64,000 nucleotides of DNA from PFJX01 sp963713085 (lineage in GTDB: Bacteria > Pseudomonadota > Gammaproteobacteria > Burkholderiales > Thiobacillaceae), in NCBI GenBank assembly GCA_963713085.1, contig CAVQKQ010000019.1, positions 88,204-152,203 on the forward strand. The letters are read 5' to 3'. The position numbers and the translations under genes are program-made. Positions within the stretch are counted from its first letter, which is position 1, and each line of letters starts with the position of its first letter. Below the pieces are notes generated by a model, which saw only the letters and a list, made by a program, of their open reading frames with translations, was not told the origin of the DNA and did no database searches. Below, one piece after another: positions 11,672-22,258 of this stretch.

Positions 11672-14600
11672 GCGTCGCGACCTCCATTCCATCCTCATCA
11701 TCGGTGCCGGGCCCATCGTCATCGGTCAGGCCTGCGAGTTCGACTACTCCGGAGCGCAAGCCTGCAAGGCCCTGAAAGAGGAGGGCTACCGGGTCATCCT
11801 GGTGAACTCGAACCCGGCCACCATCATGACCGACCCGGAAATGGCGGACGCCACCTACATCGAGCCGATCAACTGGCAGACCGTGGAACGCATCCTGGAG
11901 AAGGAACGTCCCGATGCGATCCTCCCCACCATGGGCGGACAGACCGGCCTCAATTGCGCATTGGACCTGGCCAAGCATGGTGTGCTGCAAAAATATGGCG
12001 TGGAGCTGATCGGTGCCAGCCGGGAGGCCATCGACAAGGCCGAAGACCGGGAGAAGTTCAAGCAGGCAATGGCCAGGATCGGCCTGGCGAACCCCCGTTC
12101 CGCCCTTGCCCACAGCATGGAGGAGGCCATGCAGATCCAGGCGGGCATCGGTTTCCCCACCATCATCCGTCCCTCATTCACCATGGGCGGCAGCGGCGGC
12201 GGCATCGCCTACAACATGGAAGAGTTCGTCACGATCTGCGACCGTGGCCTGGAAGTCTCCCCCACCAAGGAACTGCTCATTGAGGAATCCCTGATCGGCT
12301 GGAAGGAATTCGAGATGGAGGTGGTGCGCGACCGCGCGGACAACTGCATCATCGTCTGTTCCATCGAGAACCTGGATCCCATGGGGGTCCATACCGGCGA
12401 CTCCATCACCGTGGCACCGGCCCAGACCCTGACGGACAAGGAATATCAGTTGCTGCGCAATGCCTCCATCGCGGTGCTGCGGGAGATCGGCGTGGACACC
12501 GGCGGTTCCAACGTCCAGTTCGCCATCAACCCGGACAACGGACACATCGTCGTGATCGAGATGAATCCACGCGTGTCCCGATCCTCGGCCTTGGCGTCCA
12601 AGGCGACCGGCTTCCCGATCGCCAAGGTCGCCGCCAAGCTGGCGGTGGGATACACCCTTGACGAGCTCAAGAACGATATAACTGGCGGTCTGACGCCCGC
12701 GTCCTTCGAGCCCTCCATCGATTACGTCGTCACCAAGGTGCCCCGTTTCGCCTTCGAGAAATTTCCCCAGGCAAATGACCGTCTGACCACCCAAATGAAG
12801 TCCGTGGGCGAGGTCATGGCCATCGGCCGCACCTTCCAGGAATCTCTGCAGAAGGCCCTGCGCGGCCTGGAAACCGGGGTGGATGGCCTGGATGAGAAAA
12901 GCGCCAACTTGGGCGAGATCGAGGCCGAATTGGGGAATCCCGGCGCGGAGCGCCTCTGGTATGTGGCGGACGCATTCCGCATCGGCATATCCTTCGAGGA
13001 CATCTTCGCGGCCAGTAAGATCGATCCCTGGTTCCTGGCCCAAATCCAGGATTTGGTGCGTCAGGAAGCCGATCTGGCCGGACAATCGCTGGCGGATCTG
13101 AGCAACGACAAGTTGTTCAGACTGAAACGCAACGGTTTTTCAGACCGACGATTGGCCCGTTTGTTGGGCACGGATCAGCATGCGGTGCGTGCCAAGCGTT
13201 GGGCAATGGGTATCCACCCGGTCTACAAGCGGGTGGATACCTGCGCGGCCGAGTTCGCCACCTCCACCGCCTACATGTATTCCACCTATGAGGAGGAGTG
13301 CGAGGCCCAGCCCACGGATCGCAAGAAGATCATGGTCCTGGGTGGAGGCCCCAACCGCATAGGCCAAGGCATCGAGTTCGACTACTGCTGCGTCCATGCC
13401 GCCCTCGCCATGCGCGAGGATGGCTACGAGACCATCATGGTCAACTGCAACCCGGAGACGGTTTCCACCGATTACGATACCTCGGACCGTCTCTACTTCG
13501 AGCCCCTGACCCTGGAAGATGTGCTGGAGATCGTCCGGATCGAAAAACCCGTCGGCGTGATCGTCCAGTATGGCGGCCAGACACCGCTGAAGCTGGCTCG
13601 GGATCTGGAGAAGAACGGCGTCCCCATCATCGGCACCAGCCCGGACATGATCGATGCCGCGGAAGACCGGGAACGGTTCCAGCACATGATCAACGACCTG
13701 GGTCTGTTGCAGCCCCCCAACCGGACCGCGCGGGCGGAGGACGAGGCAATCCGCCTGGCAGAGGAGATCGGCTATCCATTAGTCGTGCGTCCCTCCTACG
13801 TGCTGGGCGGTCGCGCCATGGAAATCGTTCGCGAGGAGTCCGACCTGCAGCGCTACATGCGTGAAGCGGTGAAGGTCTCCAATGATTCCCCGGTATTGCT
13901 GGACCGCTTCCTCAACGATGCCACAGAGGTCGATGTGGACGCCCTCTCCGATGGCGTCGATGTGATGATCGGAGGCATCATGGAGCACATCGAGCAAGCC
14001 GGTGTTCATTCCGGCGATTCCGCCTGCTCCCTGCCACCCTACAGCCTCTCCTCGAATCTCAAGGAAGAACTGCGCACCCAGACCGTGGCCATGGCCAAGG
14101 CCCTGAACGTGGTGGGCCTCATGAACGTGCAGTTCGCCATCAAGGGCGACACGGTCTATGTGCTGGAGGTCAATCCGCGGGCATCCCGTACCGTGCCTTT
14201 CGTCTCCAAGGCCACCGGTCGCCAGCTGGCCAAGATCGCCGCGCGTTGCATGACGGGCAAGACCTTGCGGGAACAGGGCGCCCAGCACGAGGTTATCCCG
14301 CCCTATTACTCGGTCAAAGAGGCCGTATTCCCATTCCGCAAATTCCCCGGCGTGGATCCGATTCTCGGTCCGGAAATGAAGTCCACCGGCGAGGTCATGG
14401 GGGTGGGCGAGAGTTTCGGCGAGGCCTTCATAAAGGCCCAATATGGCGCCGGCGAAAAACTGCCCAGGACCGGCAACGTGGTGCTATCCGTGCGCAATCC
14501 CCAGCATCCCCAGGTAACCGAGATCGCCACCCTGCTGCATGAACTCGGCTTCAAGCTATTTGCCACCAAGGGCACCGCCGGGGCCATCGCCAAGGCGGGT

Positions 14601-14867
14601 TTGCCGGTGACGCAGGTGAACAAGGTGGCGGAAGGGCGTCCTCACATCGTCGACATGATCAAGAATCGTGAGATCAACTGGATCGTCAACGTGGTGGAAG
14701 ACAAGCGCGCGGTGATCGATTCCTTCGCGATCCGCGCTGCCGCCCTAGCTCAAAATACCCCCTACGTGACCACACTGGCCGGCGCCAAGGCCGCCTGCCT
14801 GGGCATGAAGGATCGACGCGATATCACGGTCTACCCGCTGCAAGAGCTGCACAAGCGCTTGCGCTGA
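11664..14867 (+). CDS. carB: Carbamoyl-phosphate synthase, large subunit
   Basis: CarB makes carbamoyl phosphate from bicarbonate, ammonia and two ATP. At 1067 residues it is full length with the duplicated architecture. The first ATP-grasp half starts IIGAGPIVIGQACEFDYSG, the second half repeats as VLGGGPNRIGQGIEFDYCC near residue 555, and both halves carry the EMNPRVSRSSALASKATG / EVNPRASRTVPFVSKATG signature. The C-terminal MGS-like allosteric domain covers roughly the last 130 residues. The start overlaps carA, so the subunits are co-translated. Confidence 0.99.
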   Translation: MPKRRDLHSILIIGAGPIVIGQACEFDYSGAQACKALKEEGYRVILVNSNPATIMTDPEMADATYIEPINWQTVERILEKERPDAILPTMGGQTGLNCALDLAKHGVLQKYGVELIGASREAIDKAEDREKFKQAMARIGLANPRSALAHSMEEAMQIQAGIGFPTIIRPSFTMGGSGGGIAYNMEEFVTICDRGLEVSPTKELLIEESLIGWKEFEMEVVRDRADNCIIVCSIENLDPMGVHTGDSITVAPAQTLTDKEYQLLRNASIAVLREIGVDTGGSNVQFAINPDNGHIVVIEMNPRVSRSSALASKATGFPIAKVAAKLAVGYTLDELKNDITGGLTPASFEPSIDYVVTKVPRFAFEKFPQANDRLTTQMKSVGEVMAIGRTFQESLQKALRGLETGVDGLDEKSANLGEIEAELGNPGAERLWYVADAFRIGISFEDIFAASKIDPWFLAQIQDLVRQEADLAGQSLADLSNDKLFRLKRNGFSDRRLARLLGTDQHAVRAKRWAMGIHPVYKRVDTCAAEFATSTAYMYSTYEEECEAQPTDRKKIMVLGGGPNRIGQGIEFDYCCVHAALAMREDGYETIMVNCNPETVSTDYDTSDRLYFEPLTLEDVLEIVRIEKPVGVIVQYGGQTPLKLARDLEKNGVPIIGTSPDMIDAAEDRERFQHMINDLGLLQPPNRTARAEDEAIRLAEEIGYPLVVRPSYVLGGRAMEIVREESDLQRYMREAVKVSNDSPVLLDRFLNDATEVDVDALSDGVDVMIGGIMEHIEQAGVHSGDSACSLPPYSLSSNLKEELRTQTVAMAKALNVVGLMNVQFAIKGDTVYVLEVNPRASRTVPFVSKATGRQLAKIAARCMTGKTLREQGAQHEVIPPYYSVKEAVFPFRKFPGVDPILGPEMKSTGEVMGVGESFGEAFIKAQYGAGEKLPRTGNVVLSVRNPQHPQVTEIATLLHELGFKLFATKGTAGAIAKAGLPVTQVNKVAEGRPHIVDMIKNREINWIVNVVEDKRAVIDSFAIRAAALAQNTPYVTTLAGAKAACLGMKDRRDITVYPLQELHKRLR

Positions 14868-14881
14868 ATTCGAGGAACAAC

Positions 14882-15358
14882 ATGCAGAAAGTCCCCCTGA
14901 CGGTGATCGGCGCCGAGAAGATGCGCAATGAATTGCAACGCCTGAAAACGGTGGAACGTCCCACCGTGATCGAGGCGATCGCCGAGGCCCGTTCCCATGG
15001 CGATCTCTCGGAAAATGCCGAGTACGATGCCGCAAAGGAAAAACAGGGTTTCATCGAAGGCCGCATCAAGGAGCTGGAGGGCAAGCTGGCCAATGCCCAG
15101 ATCATCGACCCGCGCCATCTGGATGCCGAGGGCCGCGTGGTGTTCGGTGCCACCGTGGAACTGGTGGACGCCGAAACCGGGGAGGAGGTCCGCTACCAGA
15201 TCGTCGGCGATGACGAAGCGGACATCAAGGAAAGCAAGATCTCCGTGGGCGCCCCCATCGCCCGTGCCCTGATCGGCAAGTACGCCGGCGACGTGGCCGA
15301 TGTCCATGCGCCCGGCGGCCTGCGACATTACGAGATTGTCGACGTCCATTACATTTGA
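14882..15358 (+). CDS. greA: Transcription elongation factor GreA
   Basis: GreA enters the RNA polymerase secondary channel and stimulates cleavage of backtracked RNA. The 158-residue product has the N-terminal coiled coil with the acidic tip motif DLSENAEYDAAKE (about residues 41-53) and a C-terminal FKBP-like domain ending GGLRHYEIVDVHYI. It follows carB by 14 bases with an AGGAACA ribosome site, so it is probably in the same transcript. The carAB-greA order is common in Betaproteobacteria. Confidence 0.98.
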   Translation: MQKVPLTVIGAEKMRNELQRLKTVERPTVIEAIAEARSHGDLSENAEYDAAKEKQGFIEGRIKELEGKLANAQIIDPRHLDAEGRVVFGATVELVDAETGEEVRYQIVGDDEADIKESKISVGAPIARALIGKYAGDVADVHAPGGLRHYEIVDVHYI

Positions 15359-15413
15359 AAGGGGTAGGCGTCGGGTCGCGGGCTTAATCGGCCCCGACTT
15401 TCACGCTCCGGAA

Positions 15414-15869
15414 ATGAAACATCTTCCCGACCTGCTTGCCGCCTGGGCCGTCGTGTTCTGGGTGGGAGGCCTTTGGGCGGTCGGCTACCTGGTCGCGCCG
15501 ACTTTGTTCTATACCCTCGATGACCGCATGCTGGCGGGGATGCTGGCCGGCAAGATGTTCACGGTCATGGCCTGGGTCGGGATGGGCTGCGCGGCCTGGC
15601 TACTTCTGTTCCGGTTGATGCGCTTCGGGATGGCTGCCTTCAGGCAGGCATTTTTCTGGATCGTCGTACTCATGCTGTTGCTGACCATGGCCGGTCATTT
15701 TGGCATCCAGCCGATCCTGGTCCAAATCAAGGCGGCGGCCATGCCCAAGGACGTGATGGAAAGCATGTTGCGGGATCGCTTCCAGACCTGGCACGGCATC
15801 TCCAGTGTGGTGTATTTGATCGAGAGCCTGCTGGGGCTGGCCCTGGTCGGCAAGCAGTGCGCCAAATAG
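15414..15869 (+). CDS. DUF4149-family inner-membrane protein
   Basis: A 151-residue integral membrane protein with four hydrophobic segments (roughly residues 5-25, 40-62, 72-98, 125-145). The segment WAVVFWVGGLWAVGYLVAPTLFY near the N-terminus is characteristic of the DUF4149 family, whose function is unknown. The frame is open from 15300, but the ATG at 15414 is the first that yields family-like sequence and does not overlap greA. DUF4149 genes commonly sit between greA and yhbY/rlmE in Betaproteobacteria. Confidence 0.82.
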   Translation: MKHLPDLLAAWAVVFWVGGLWAVGYLVAPTLFYTLDDRMLAGMLAGKMFTVMAWVGMGCAAWLLLFRLMRFGMAAFRQAFFWIVVLMLLLTMAGHFGIQPILVQIKAAAMPKDVMESMLRDRFQTWHGISSVVYLIESLLGLALVGKQCAK

Positions 15870-15872
15870 GTG

Positions 15873-16166
15873 TCAGGGGAGCTGAATACGGGGTTTGTCG
15901 GCCGGACGGTAGATCAGCAACAGCTTGCCGATGTGTTGCACCGGCGCGGCCGCCAACGCCTCGCACAGTTGGTTCAGGTATGCCTCCCGTTCGCCGCGCT
16001 CATCTCCCAGGACCCGAACCTTGATCAACTCGTGGGCGGCAATGGCCCGCTCCGATTCCTTGATGACCGCCTCGGTCAGTCCCTGGGATCCGATCATGAC
16101 GACGGGCTTCAGGCCATGGGCCTGGGCTTTCAGGAATTTTCGCTGTTCTGTCGATAGTGTGAGCAT
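15873..16166 (-). CDS. yhbY: YhbY-type RNA-binding protein (CRM domain)
   Basis: A 97-residue CRM-domain protein that binds pre-50S ribosomal particles. It starts MLTLSTEQRKFLKAQAHGLKPVVMIG and carries the GxxG-like loop IGSQGLTEAV and the AHELIKVRVLGDERGER core. The open frame extends upstream, but family sequence starts at the ATG complementary to 16164-16166. It is divergent from rlmE with 33 bases between the starts; both products act on the large ribosomal subunit, so a shared regulatory region is plausible. Confidence 0.93.
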   Translation of the reverse strand: MLTLSTEQRKFLKAQAHGLKPVVMIGSQGLTEAVIKESERAIAAHELIKVRVLGDERGEREAYLNQLCEALAAAPVQHIGKLLLIYRPADKPRIQLP

Positions 16167-16199
16167 GATATCCCTCGAAAAATGCGCTGATAGTAGCCG

Positions 16200-16853
16200 A
16201 TGAAACGACAAGCCAAAACACACGCCTGGCACCATCAGCACGTGCACGATTTCTACGTGCGCCAGGCGGCGGAGCAGGGATACCGTTCCCGCGCCGCCTA
16301 CAAGCTGATGGAGATCGACGACAAGGATCACCTGTTCAAGCCCGGCCGGCTCGTGGTGGACCTGGGGTGCGCGCCGGGCGGGTGGTGCCAGGTGGCCGCG
16401 GATCGCATGAAGGGTCAGGGCACGATTGTCGGCATCGATCTTCTGGAGGTGGTGGGGCTGCACGGCGTGACCCTGATCCAGGGGGATTTCACCGAGGATG
16501 CGGCCCTGCACGAATTGGAAACCGCATTGCGAGGGCGGCGTCCGGACCTTGTATTAAGCGATATGGCCCCCAATATCACTGGAGTGGCGGCGGCGGATCA
16601 GGCCAAGAGTTATGGACTGGCGGAACTCGCGCTGGATTTCGCGTCCAAACAATTGCAACCGGACGGCATGTTTCTGGTAAAGGTCTTTCAGGGCGCGGGA
16701 TTCGAGGCGTTCGTGCGCAGCATGCGTGAGGCCTTCAGGGCTGTGGCCACCCGCAAACCGAAGGCCTCCCGGGACAGGAGCCGGGAGGTCTATCTGCTCG
16801 GCGAAGGGCTGAAACGGCCGGTCGCGATTGATGCGGCGCCGGAATTGCTCTAA
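16200..16853 (+). CDS. rlmE: 23S rRNA (uridine-2'-O-)-methyltransferase RlmE (FtsJ/RrmJ)
   Basis: RlmE methylates the 2'-OH of U2552 in the 23S A-loop using S-adenosylmethionine, late in 50S assembly. The 217-residue product shows the SAM motif VVDLGCAPGGW (about residues 52-62) and the catalytic K-D-K-E set: K in YKLMEID, D in LSDMAPN, K in LVKVFQG and E in REVYLLG. It sits directly upstream of ftsH with 38 bases between, the conserved rlmE-ftsH heat-shock pair. Confidence 0.97.
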   Translation: MKRQAKTHAWHHQHVHDFYVRQAAEQGYRSRAAYKLMEIDDKDHLFKPGRLVVDLGCAPGGWCQVAADRMKGQGTIVGIDLLEVVGLHGVTLIQGDFTEDAALHELETALRGRRPDLVLSDMAPNITGVAAADQAKSYGLAELALDFASKQLQPDGMFLVKVFQGAGFEAFVRSMREAFRAVATRKPKASRDRSREVYLLGEGLKRPVAIDAAPELL

Positions 16854-16891
16854 GTTCGTGGTTCGCGGCGTTTGGCCGCAAAGGAGTCAAA

Positions 16892-18784
<1,893 letters not shown>

Positions 18785-18801
18785 GGCCGATCCGAAACGG
18801 C

Positions 18802-18826
18802 AGGGGAGCAGCCGCTCCCCTTTTTT
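18802..18826 (+). terminator. Rho-independent terminator after ftsH
   Basis: Perfect 8-bp stem AGGGGAGC / GCTCCCCT with loop AGCC, then six T. The T-run ends seven bases before the folP start, leaving no room for a folP ribosome site other than the hairpin itself. Confidence 0.82.
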
Positions 18827-18832
18827 ATCGCC

Positions 18833-19651
18833 ATGTCATTCCGCTGCGGCCGTTATCTCTTTGACTTGGATCGTCCCCTGGTCATGGGGATCGTCAATGT
18901 CACGCCCGATTCCTTTTCCGACGGCGGGCGCAATTTCCATGCCGATCAGGCCATCGAGCATGGTCTGCGCCTGCGCGAGGCGGGCGCCGACATCCTGGAT
19001 GTAGGCGGCGAGTCCACCCGGCCCGGTGCGGCCCCGGTGGCCCTGGAGCAGGAACTCGAAAGGGTGCTGCCGGTCGTCGCGGGTCTAGCGCCATGCGGTG
19101 CGGCCTTGTCGGTGGACACCATGAAACCCGGGGTGATGCGTGCCGTATTGGCCGCCGGGGCGGACATGATCAACGACGTGGGGGCTTTGGCGCGGCCCGG
19201 CGCGTTGGAAGTCGTGGCCGATTCGGAATGCGGGATCTGCCTCATGCATATGCGGGGCGACCCTCAAACCATGCAGAGTGCCCCCCGGTATGGGAATGTC
19301 GTCGAGGAAGTGGCTTCTTTCCTGCAAGACAGGGTCGATGCAACCCTTGCCGCGAGGGTATCAAGGGAGCGGATCGTTATCGATCCGGGCTTCGGTTTCG
19401 GCAAGACCACGGCGCACAACATCGCCTTGTTCAAGTCTTTGTCACGCTTTGCCGATATAGCCCCCATGATGTTGGGGTTGTCGCGCAAGTTCCTGATCGG
19501 CCAAATCACGGGCAGGGCCACTGAGGATCGCCTGGCGGGCAGCGTGGCGGCCGCCGTGCTGGCGGCCATGCGGGGCGCGGCCATATTGCGGGTCCACGAC
19601 GTGAAGGAAACCGTGGACGCCTTGAAAATATTGCAGGTTTTGGGAGCTTAG
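18833..19651 (+). CDS. folP: Dihydropteroate synthase FolP
   Basis: FolP condenses p-aminobenzoate with 6-hydroxymethyl-dihydropterin diphosphate in folate synthesis; it is the sulfonamide target. The 272-residue TIM-barrel protein shows MGIVNVTPDSFSDGG (about residues 17-31), GESTRPGA, DTMKPGVMRA, INDVGAL and the C-terminal RVHDV. The start lies seven bases after a terminator T-run and has no clear Shine-Dalgarno sequence, which is unusual; expression may rely on read-through or a leaderless-like start. glmM follows two bases later, the conserved folP-glmM pair. Confidence 0.96.
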   Translation: MSFRCGRYLFDLDRPLVMGIVNVTPDSFSDGGRNFHADQAIEHGLRLREAGADILDVGGESTRPGAAPVALEQELERVLPVVAGLAPCGAALSVDTMKPGVMRAVLAAGADMINDVGALARPGALEVVADSECGICLMHMRGDPQTMQSAPRYGNVVEEVASFLQDRVDATLAARVSRERIVIDPGFGFGKTTAHNIALFKSLSRFADIAPMMLGLSRKFLIGQITGRATEDRLAGSVAAAVLAAMRGAAILRVHDVKETVDALKILQVLGA

Positions 19652-19653
19652 GA

Positions 19654-21015
19654 ATGAGCAGGAAATATTTTGGTACGGATGGCGTGCGAGGCAGGGTTGG
19701 GGAGGAGCCCATCACTCCGGATTTCGCCATGCGTCTGGGTTATGCCGCCGGCAAGGTGTTGGCCGCCGCAGAGCATGATGCCCTGCATGGGGAGCGCCCG
19801 GGCGTGCTGATCGGCAAGGACACACGCGTTTCCGGTTACATGCTGGAGTCGGCCCTGCAGGCGGGACTGACCGCCGCGGGTGTGGATGTGCGTCTGACCG
19901 GTCCGATGCCGACGCCGGGTGTGGCCTATCTTACCCGGGCACTGCGCCTCCAGGCCGGTGTGGTGATCTCCGCATCCCACAACCCGTTCGAGGACAACGG
20001 CATCAAGTTCTTCTCCGCCCGGGGAACCAAGCTTCCCGACGCTGTGGAGATGGCCATCGAGGCGGCGCTGGATGCGCCCATGAAGACCGCATCATCCAGG
20101 CAGTTGGGGCGCGTCAAGCGGGTGGATGACGCCGCCGGCCGCTACATCGAATTCTGCAAGAGCACTTTCCCCAGCGACATGGACCTGCGCGGCATGCGCA
20201 TCGTGGTGGACTGCGCCAACGGCGCGAGCTACCACATCGCGCCCCACGTCTTCCATGAATTGGGCGCTGATGTCATCGCCATCGCCAATGAGCCCAACGG
20301 CATGAACATCAACAAGGACTGTGGGGCTATGCATACCGACAGCTTGTCCCGCGCCGTGCGCAAACACCGGGCGGATGTGGGTGTGGCGCTGGATGGCGAT
20401 GGCGATAGGCTGATGATGGCGGATGCTTCCGGCCAGATCATGGATGGCGACAAGTTGCTCTACGCCATCGCCCGTCATCGCAAGGAAACCGGCGGTCTTG
20501 GCGGTGGCGTGGTGGGAACGCTTATGACCAATCTGGGGACGGAGTTGGCATTGAAGGCCCTGGGTTGCGATTTCCGCCGCGCCAAGGTTGGGGATCGATA
20601 TGTTCTGGAATTGTTGCAGCAGCACGGCTGGTTGTTGGGAGGGGAGAGTTCCGGCCATATCCTGTGCCTGGATAAGCACACCACCGGGGATGGCATCGTT
20701 TCCGCCCTCCAGGTATTGGCGGCCATGCGCGGATCAGGCCAGGCCTTGGCCGATTACACTCGGGACTGTCCGGTTTTCCCCCAGGTGCTGATCAATGTGC
20801 GGGTCGCGAAGGACTTCAAACTGAATGGGCAGGCGGAAATCGGCCAGGCGGTGGTCCAGGCCGAGGCCGAGTTGGGCGACAGCGGTCGGGTCGTGCTGCG
20901 GCCTTCGGGTACTGAACCTTTGATCAGGGTGATGGTGGAGGGGCGAGACGAACTGCTGGTGCGAACCAGCGCGGACAACATCGCAACGGCGGTCAGGTTG
21001 TCCGCGGGGGTCTGA
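19654..21015 (+). CDS. glmM: Phosphoglucosamine mutase GlmM
   Basis: GlmM interconverts glucosamine 6- and 1-phosphate for UDP-GlcNAc, hence peptidoglycan and LPS. The 453-residue product begins with KYFGTDGVRG, has the phospho-serine loop ISASHNPFEDNG with the serine at residue 108, the Mg loop DGDGDRLMMAD, the sugar-binding GGESSGH and the phosphate-binding RPSGTEPLIRVMVE near the C-terminus. It is likely co-transcribed with folP. Confidence 0.98.
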   Translation: MSRKYFGTDGVRGRVGEEPITPDFAMRLGYAAGKVLAAAEHDALHGERPGVLIGKDTRVSGYMLESALQAGLTAAGVDVRLTGPMPTPGVAYLTRALRLQAGVVISASHNPFEDNGIKFFSARGTKLPDAVEMAIEAALDAPMKTASSRQLGRVKRVDDAAGRYIEFCKSTFPSDMDLRGMRIVVDCANGASYHIAPHVFHELGADVIAIANEPNGMNINKDCGAMHTDSLSRAVRKHRADVGVALDGDGDRLMMADASGQIMDGDKLLYAIARHRKETGGLGGGVVGTLMTNLGTELALKALGCDFRRAKVGDRYVLELLQQHGWLLGGESSGHILCLDKHTTGDGIVSALQVLAAMRGSGQALADYTRDCPVFPQVLINVRVAKDFKLNGQAEIGQAVVQAEAELGDSGRVVLRPSGTEPLIRVMVEGRDELLVRTSADNIATAVRLSAGV

Positions 21016-21019
21016 GCCG

Positions 21020-21062
21020 TGTCAAAGTATTCATTACAATGGTAATGGGACTGTAATATTCC
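21020..21062 (+). promoter_or_regulatory. Candidate Pho box of the pst operon
   Basis: Four 11-base-phased units stand upstream of pstS: GTGTCAA, TTCATTA, GGTAATG and TGTAATA, each followed by about four bases. This phasing is that of PhoB boxes (CTGTCAT repeats, 11-bp period), though matches to consensus are partial. TAGGAT at 21068-21073 is a possible -10. This implies induction by phosphate limitation. Confidence 0.6.
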
Positions 21063-21114
21063 GCCATTAGGATGGTCGGGTCTTCACTCACCCCACTTCC
21101 TATCTGGAGGAATC

Positions 21115-22140
21115 ATGATCAGTTCCAAACGCGTTTTCCTGAAACTGGCCGGCGTAGCCGCCGCCATGGCCTTGGGCTTCTCCGCCAGCGCCGCCCAAGC
21201 CACCGATATTACCGGTGCCGGCGCCACTTTCCCCTACGCCGTCTACACCAAGTGGGCCGAGGCCTACAAGGCCGCTACCGGTAACGAGGTCAACTACCAG
21301 GGCATTGGTTCCTCGGGCGGCATCAAGCAGGTCAAGGCCAAGACTGTCGATTTCGGCGGCACGGACGCCCCCCTGAGCATCGCTGAACTGGACGCCAACC
21401 ACCTGGTGCAGTTCCCGGGTGTGATCGGTGGCGCCACCATCGTGTTCAACCTGTCCGGCTTGGAGTCCGGCCAAGTGAAGCTTGATGGCCGCACCGCCGC
21501 CGATATTTTCCGCGGCGCCATCACCAAGTGGAATGATCCGGCCATCGCCAGGCTGAACCCAGGCGTATCACTTCCCGACACGGCTATCACCATCGTGCAT
21601 CGTTCCGACGGTTCCGGCACCACCTACGTGTTCTCAAATTACCTGGCCTTGCAGTCCATGGTCTTCAAGCGCGAAGTCGGCGCCGACAAGGTCGTGAACT
21701 GGCCCAGCAACAGCATGGGTGGCAAGGGCAACCCCGGTGTGGCCGCCAACGTGCAGAGGATCGCGGGTGCCATCGGTTATGTGGACTATGCCGATGCCAT
21801 GCAGAACCACCTCAAGTTTGTCGCCATGAAGAACAGGGCCGGCCGCTACGTGATGCCGACCCAGGATGCCATGGCCTCCGCCGCCGCCAACGCCAATTTC
21901 AAGGTGCGTGGAATGGCGCCTAGCATGCTGGACCAGTCCGGCAAGGATTCCTGGCCCATGGTCAGCGCCACCTATATTCTGGGCTATGAGAAAGCCGATG
22001 CCGCCAAGCAGCAGGCTGTCAAGGATTTCTTCACCTGGTCCCTGAACAACGGCCAGAAGATGGCCGAAGACCTGGGCTTCGTCGCGCTGCCTCCCAACGT
22101 GGTGAAAATGGTCGAAGCTGAAATGAAGAACCTCAAGTAA
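21115..22140 (+). CDS. pstS: Phosphate ABC transporter, substrate-binding protein PstS
   Basis: The periplasmic phosphate-binding component of PstSCAB. The 341-residue precursor has a signal peptide (about residues 1-29, ending SASAAQA). The mature protein begins TDITGAGATFPYAVYTKWAEAY and carries the phosphate-binding segments IGSSGGIKQV, FGGTDAPL and HRSDGSGTTYVF. A strong ribosome site (TGGAGGAATC) precedes the ATG. It is followed by a stable hairpin, expected to raise PstS levels relative to the transporter core. Confidence 0.97.
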   Translation: MISSKRVFLKLAGVAAAMALGFSASAAQATDITGAGATFPYAVYTKWAEAYKAATGNEVNYQGIGSSGGIKQVKAKTVDFGGTDAPLSIAELDANHLVQFPGVIGGATIVFNLSGLESGQVKLDGRTAADIFRGAITKWNDPAIARLNPGVSLPDTAITIVHRSDGSGTTYVFSNYLALQSMVFKREVGADKVVNWPSNSMGGKGNPGVAANVQRIAGAIGYVDYADAMQNHLKFVAMKNRAGRYVMPTQDAMASAAANANFKVRGMAPSMLDQSGKDSWPMVSATYILGYEKADAAKQQAVKDFFTWSLNNGQKMAEDLGFVALPPNVVKMVEAEMKNLK

Positions 22141-22159
22141 TTCGGCTGGTTTGAGAATT

Positions 22160-22183
22160 CCGGGCGTGTTGATTCACGCCCGG
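22160..22183 (+). promoter_or_regulatory. Intercistronic hairpin between pstS and pstC
   Basis: Perfect 9-bp stem CCGGGCGTG / CACGCCCGG with loop TTGATT, 20 bases after the pstS stop. The following sequence (ACTTTCTT) is T-rich but broken, so it may act as a partial terminator or as a 3' mRNA stabiliser for pstS. Confidence 0.6.
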
Positions 22184-22258
22184 ACTTTCTTCTGGAGTGG
22201 TTTTTCCAGTGTTAGGCTGCTCCCGAAGAATGCCTTCAGATACGAGGATGGTTGTTAA

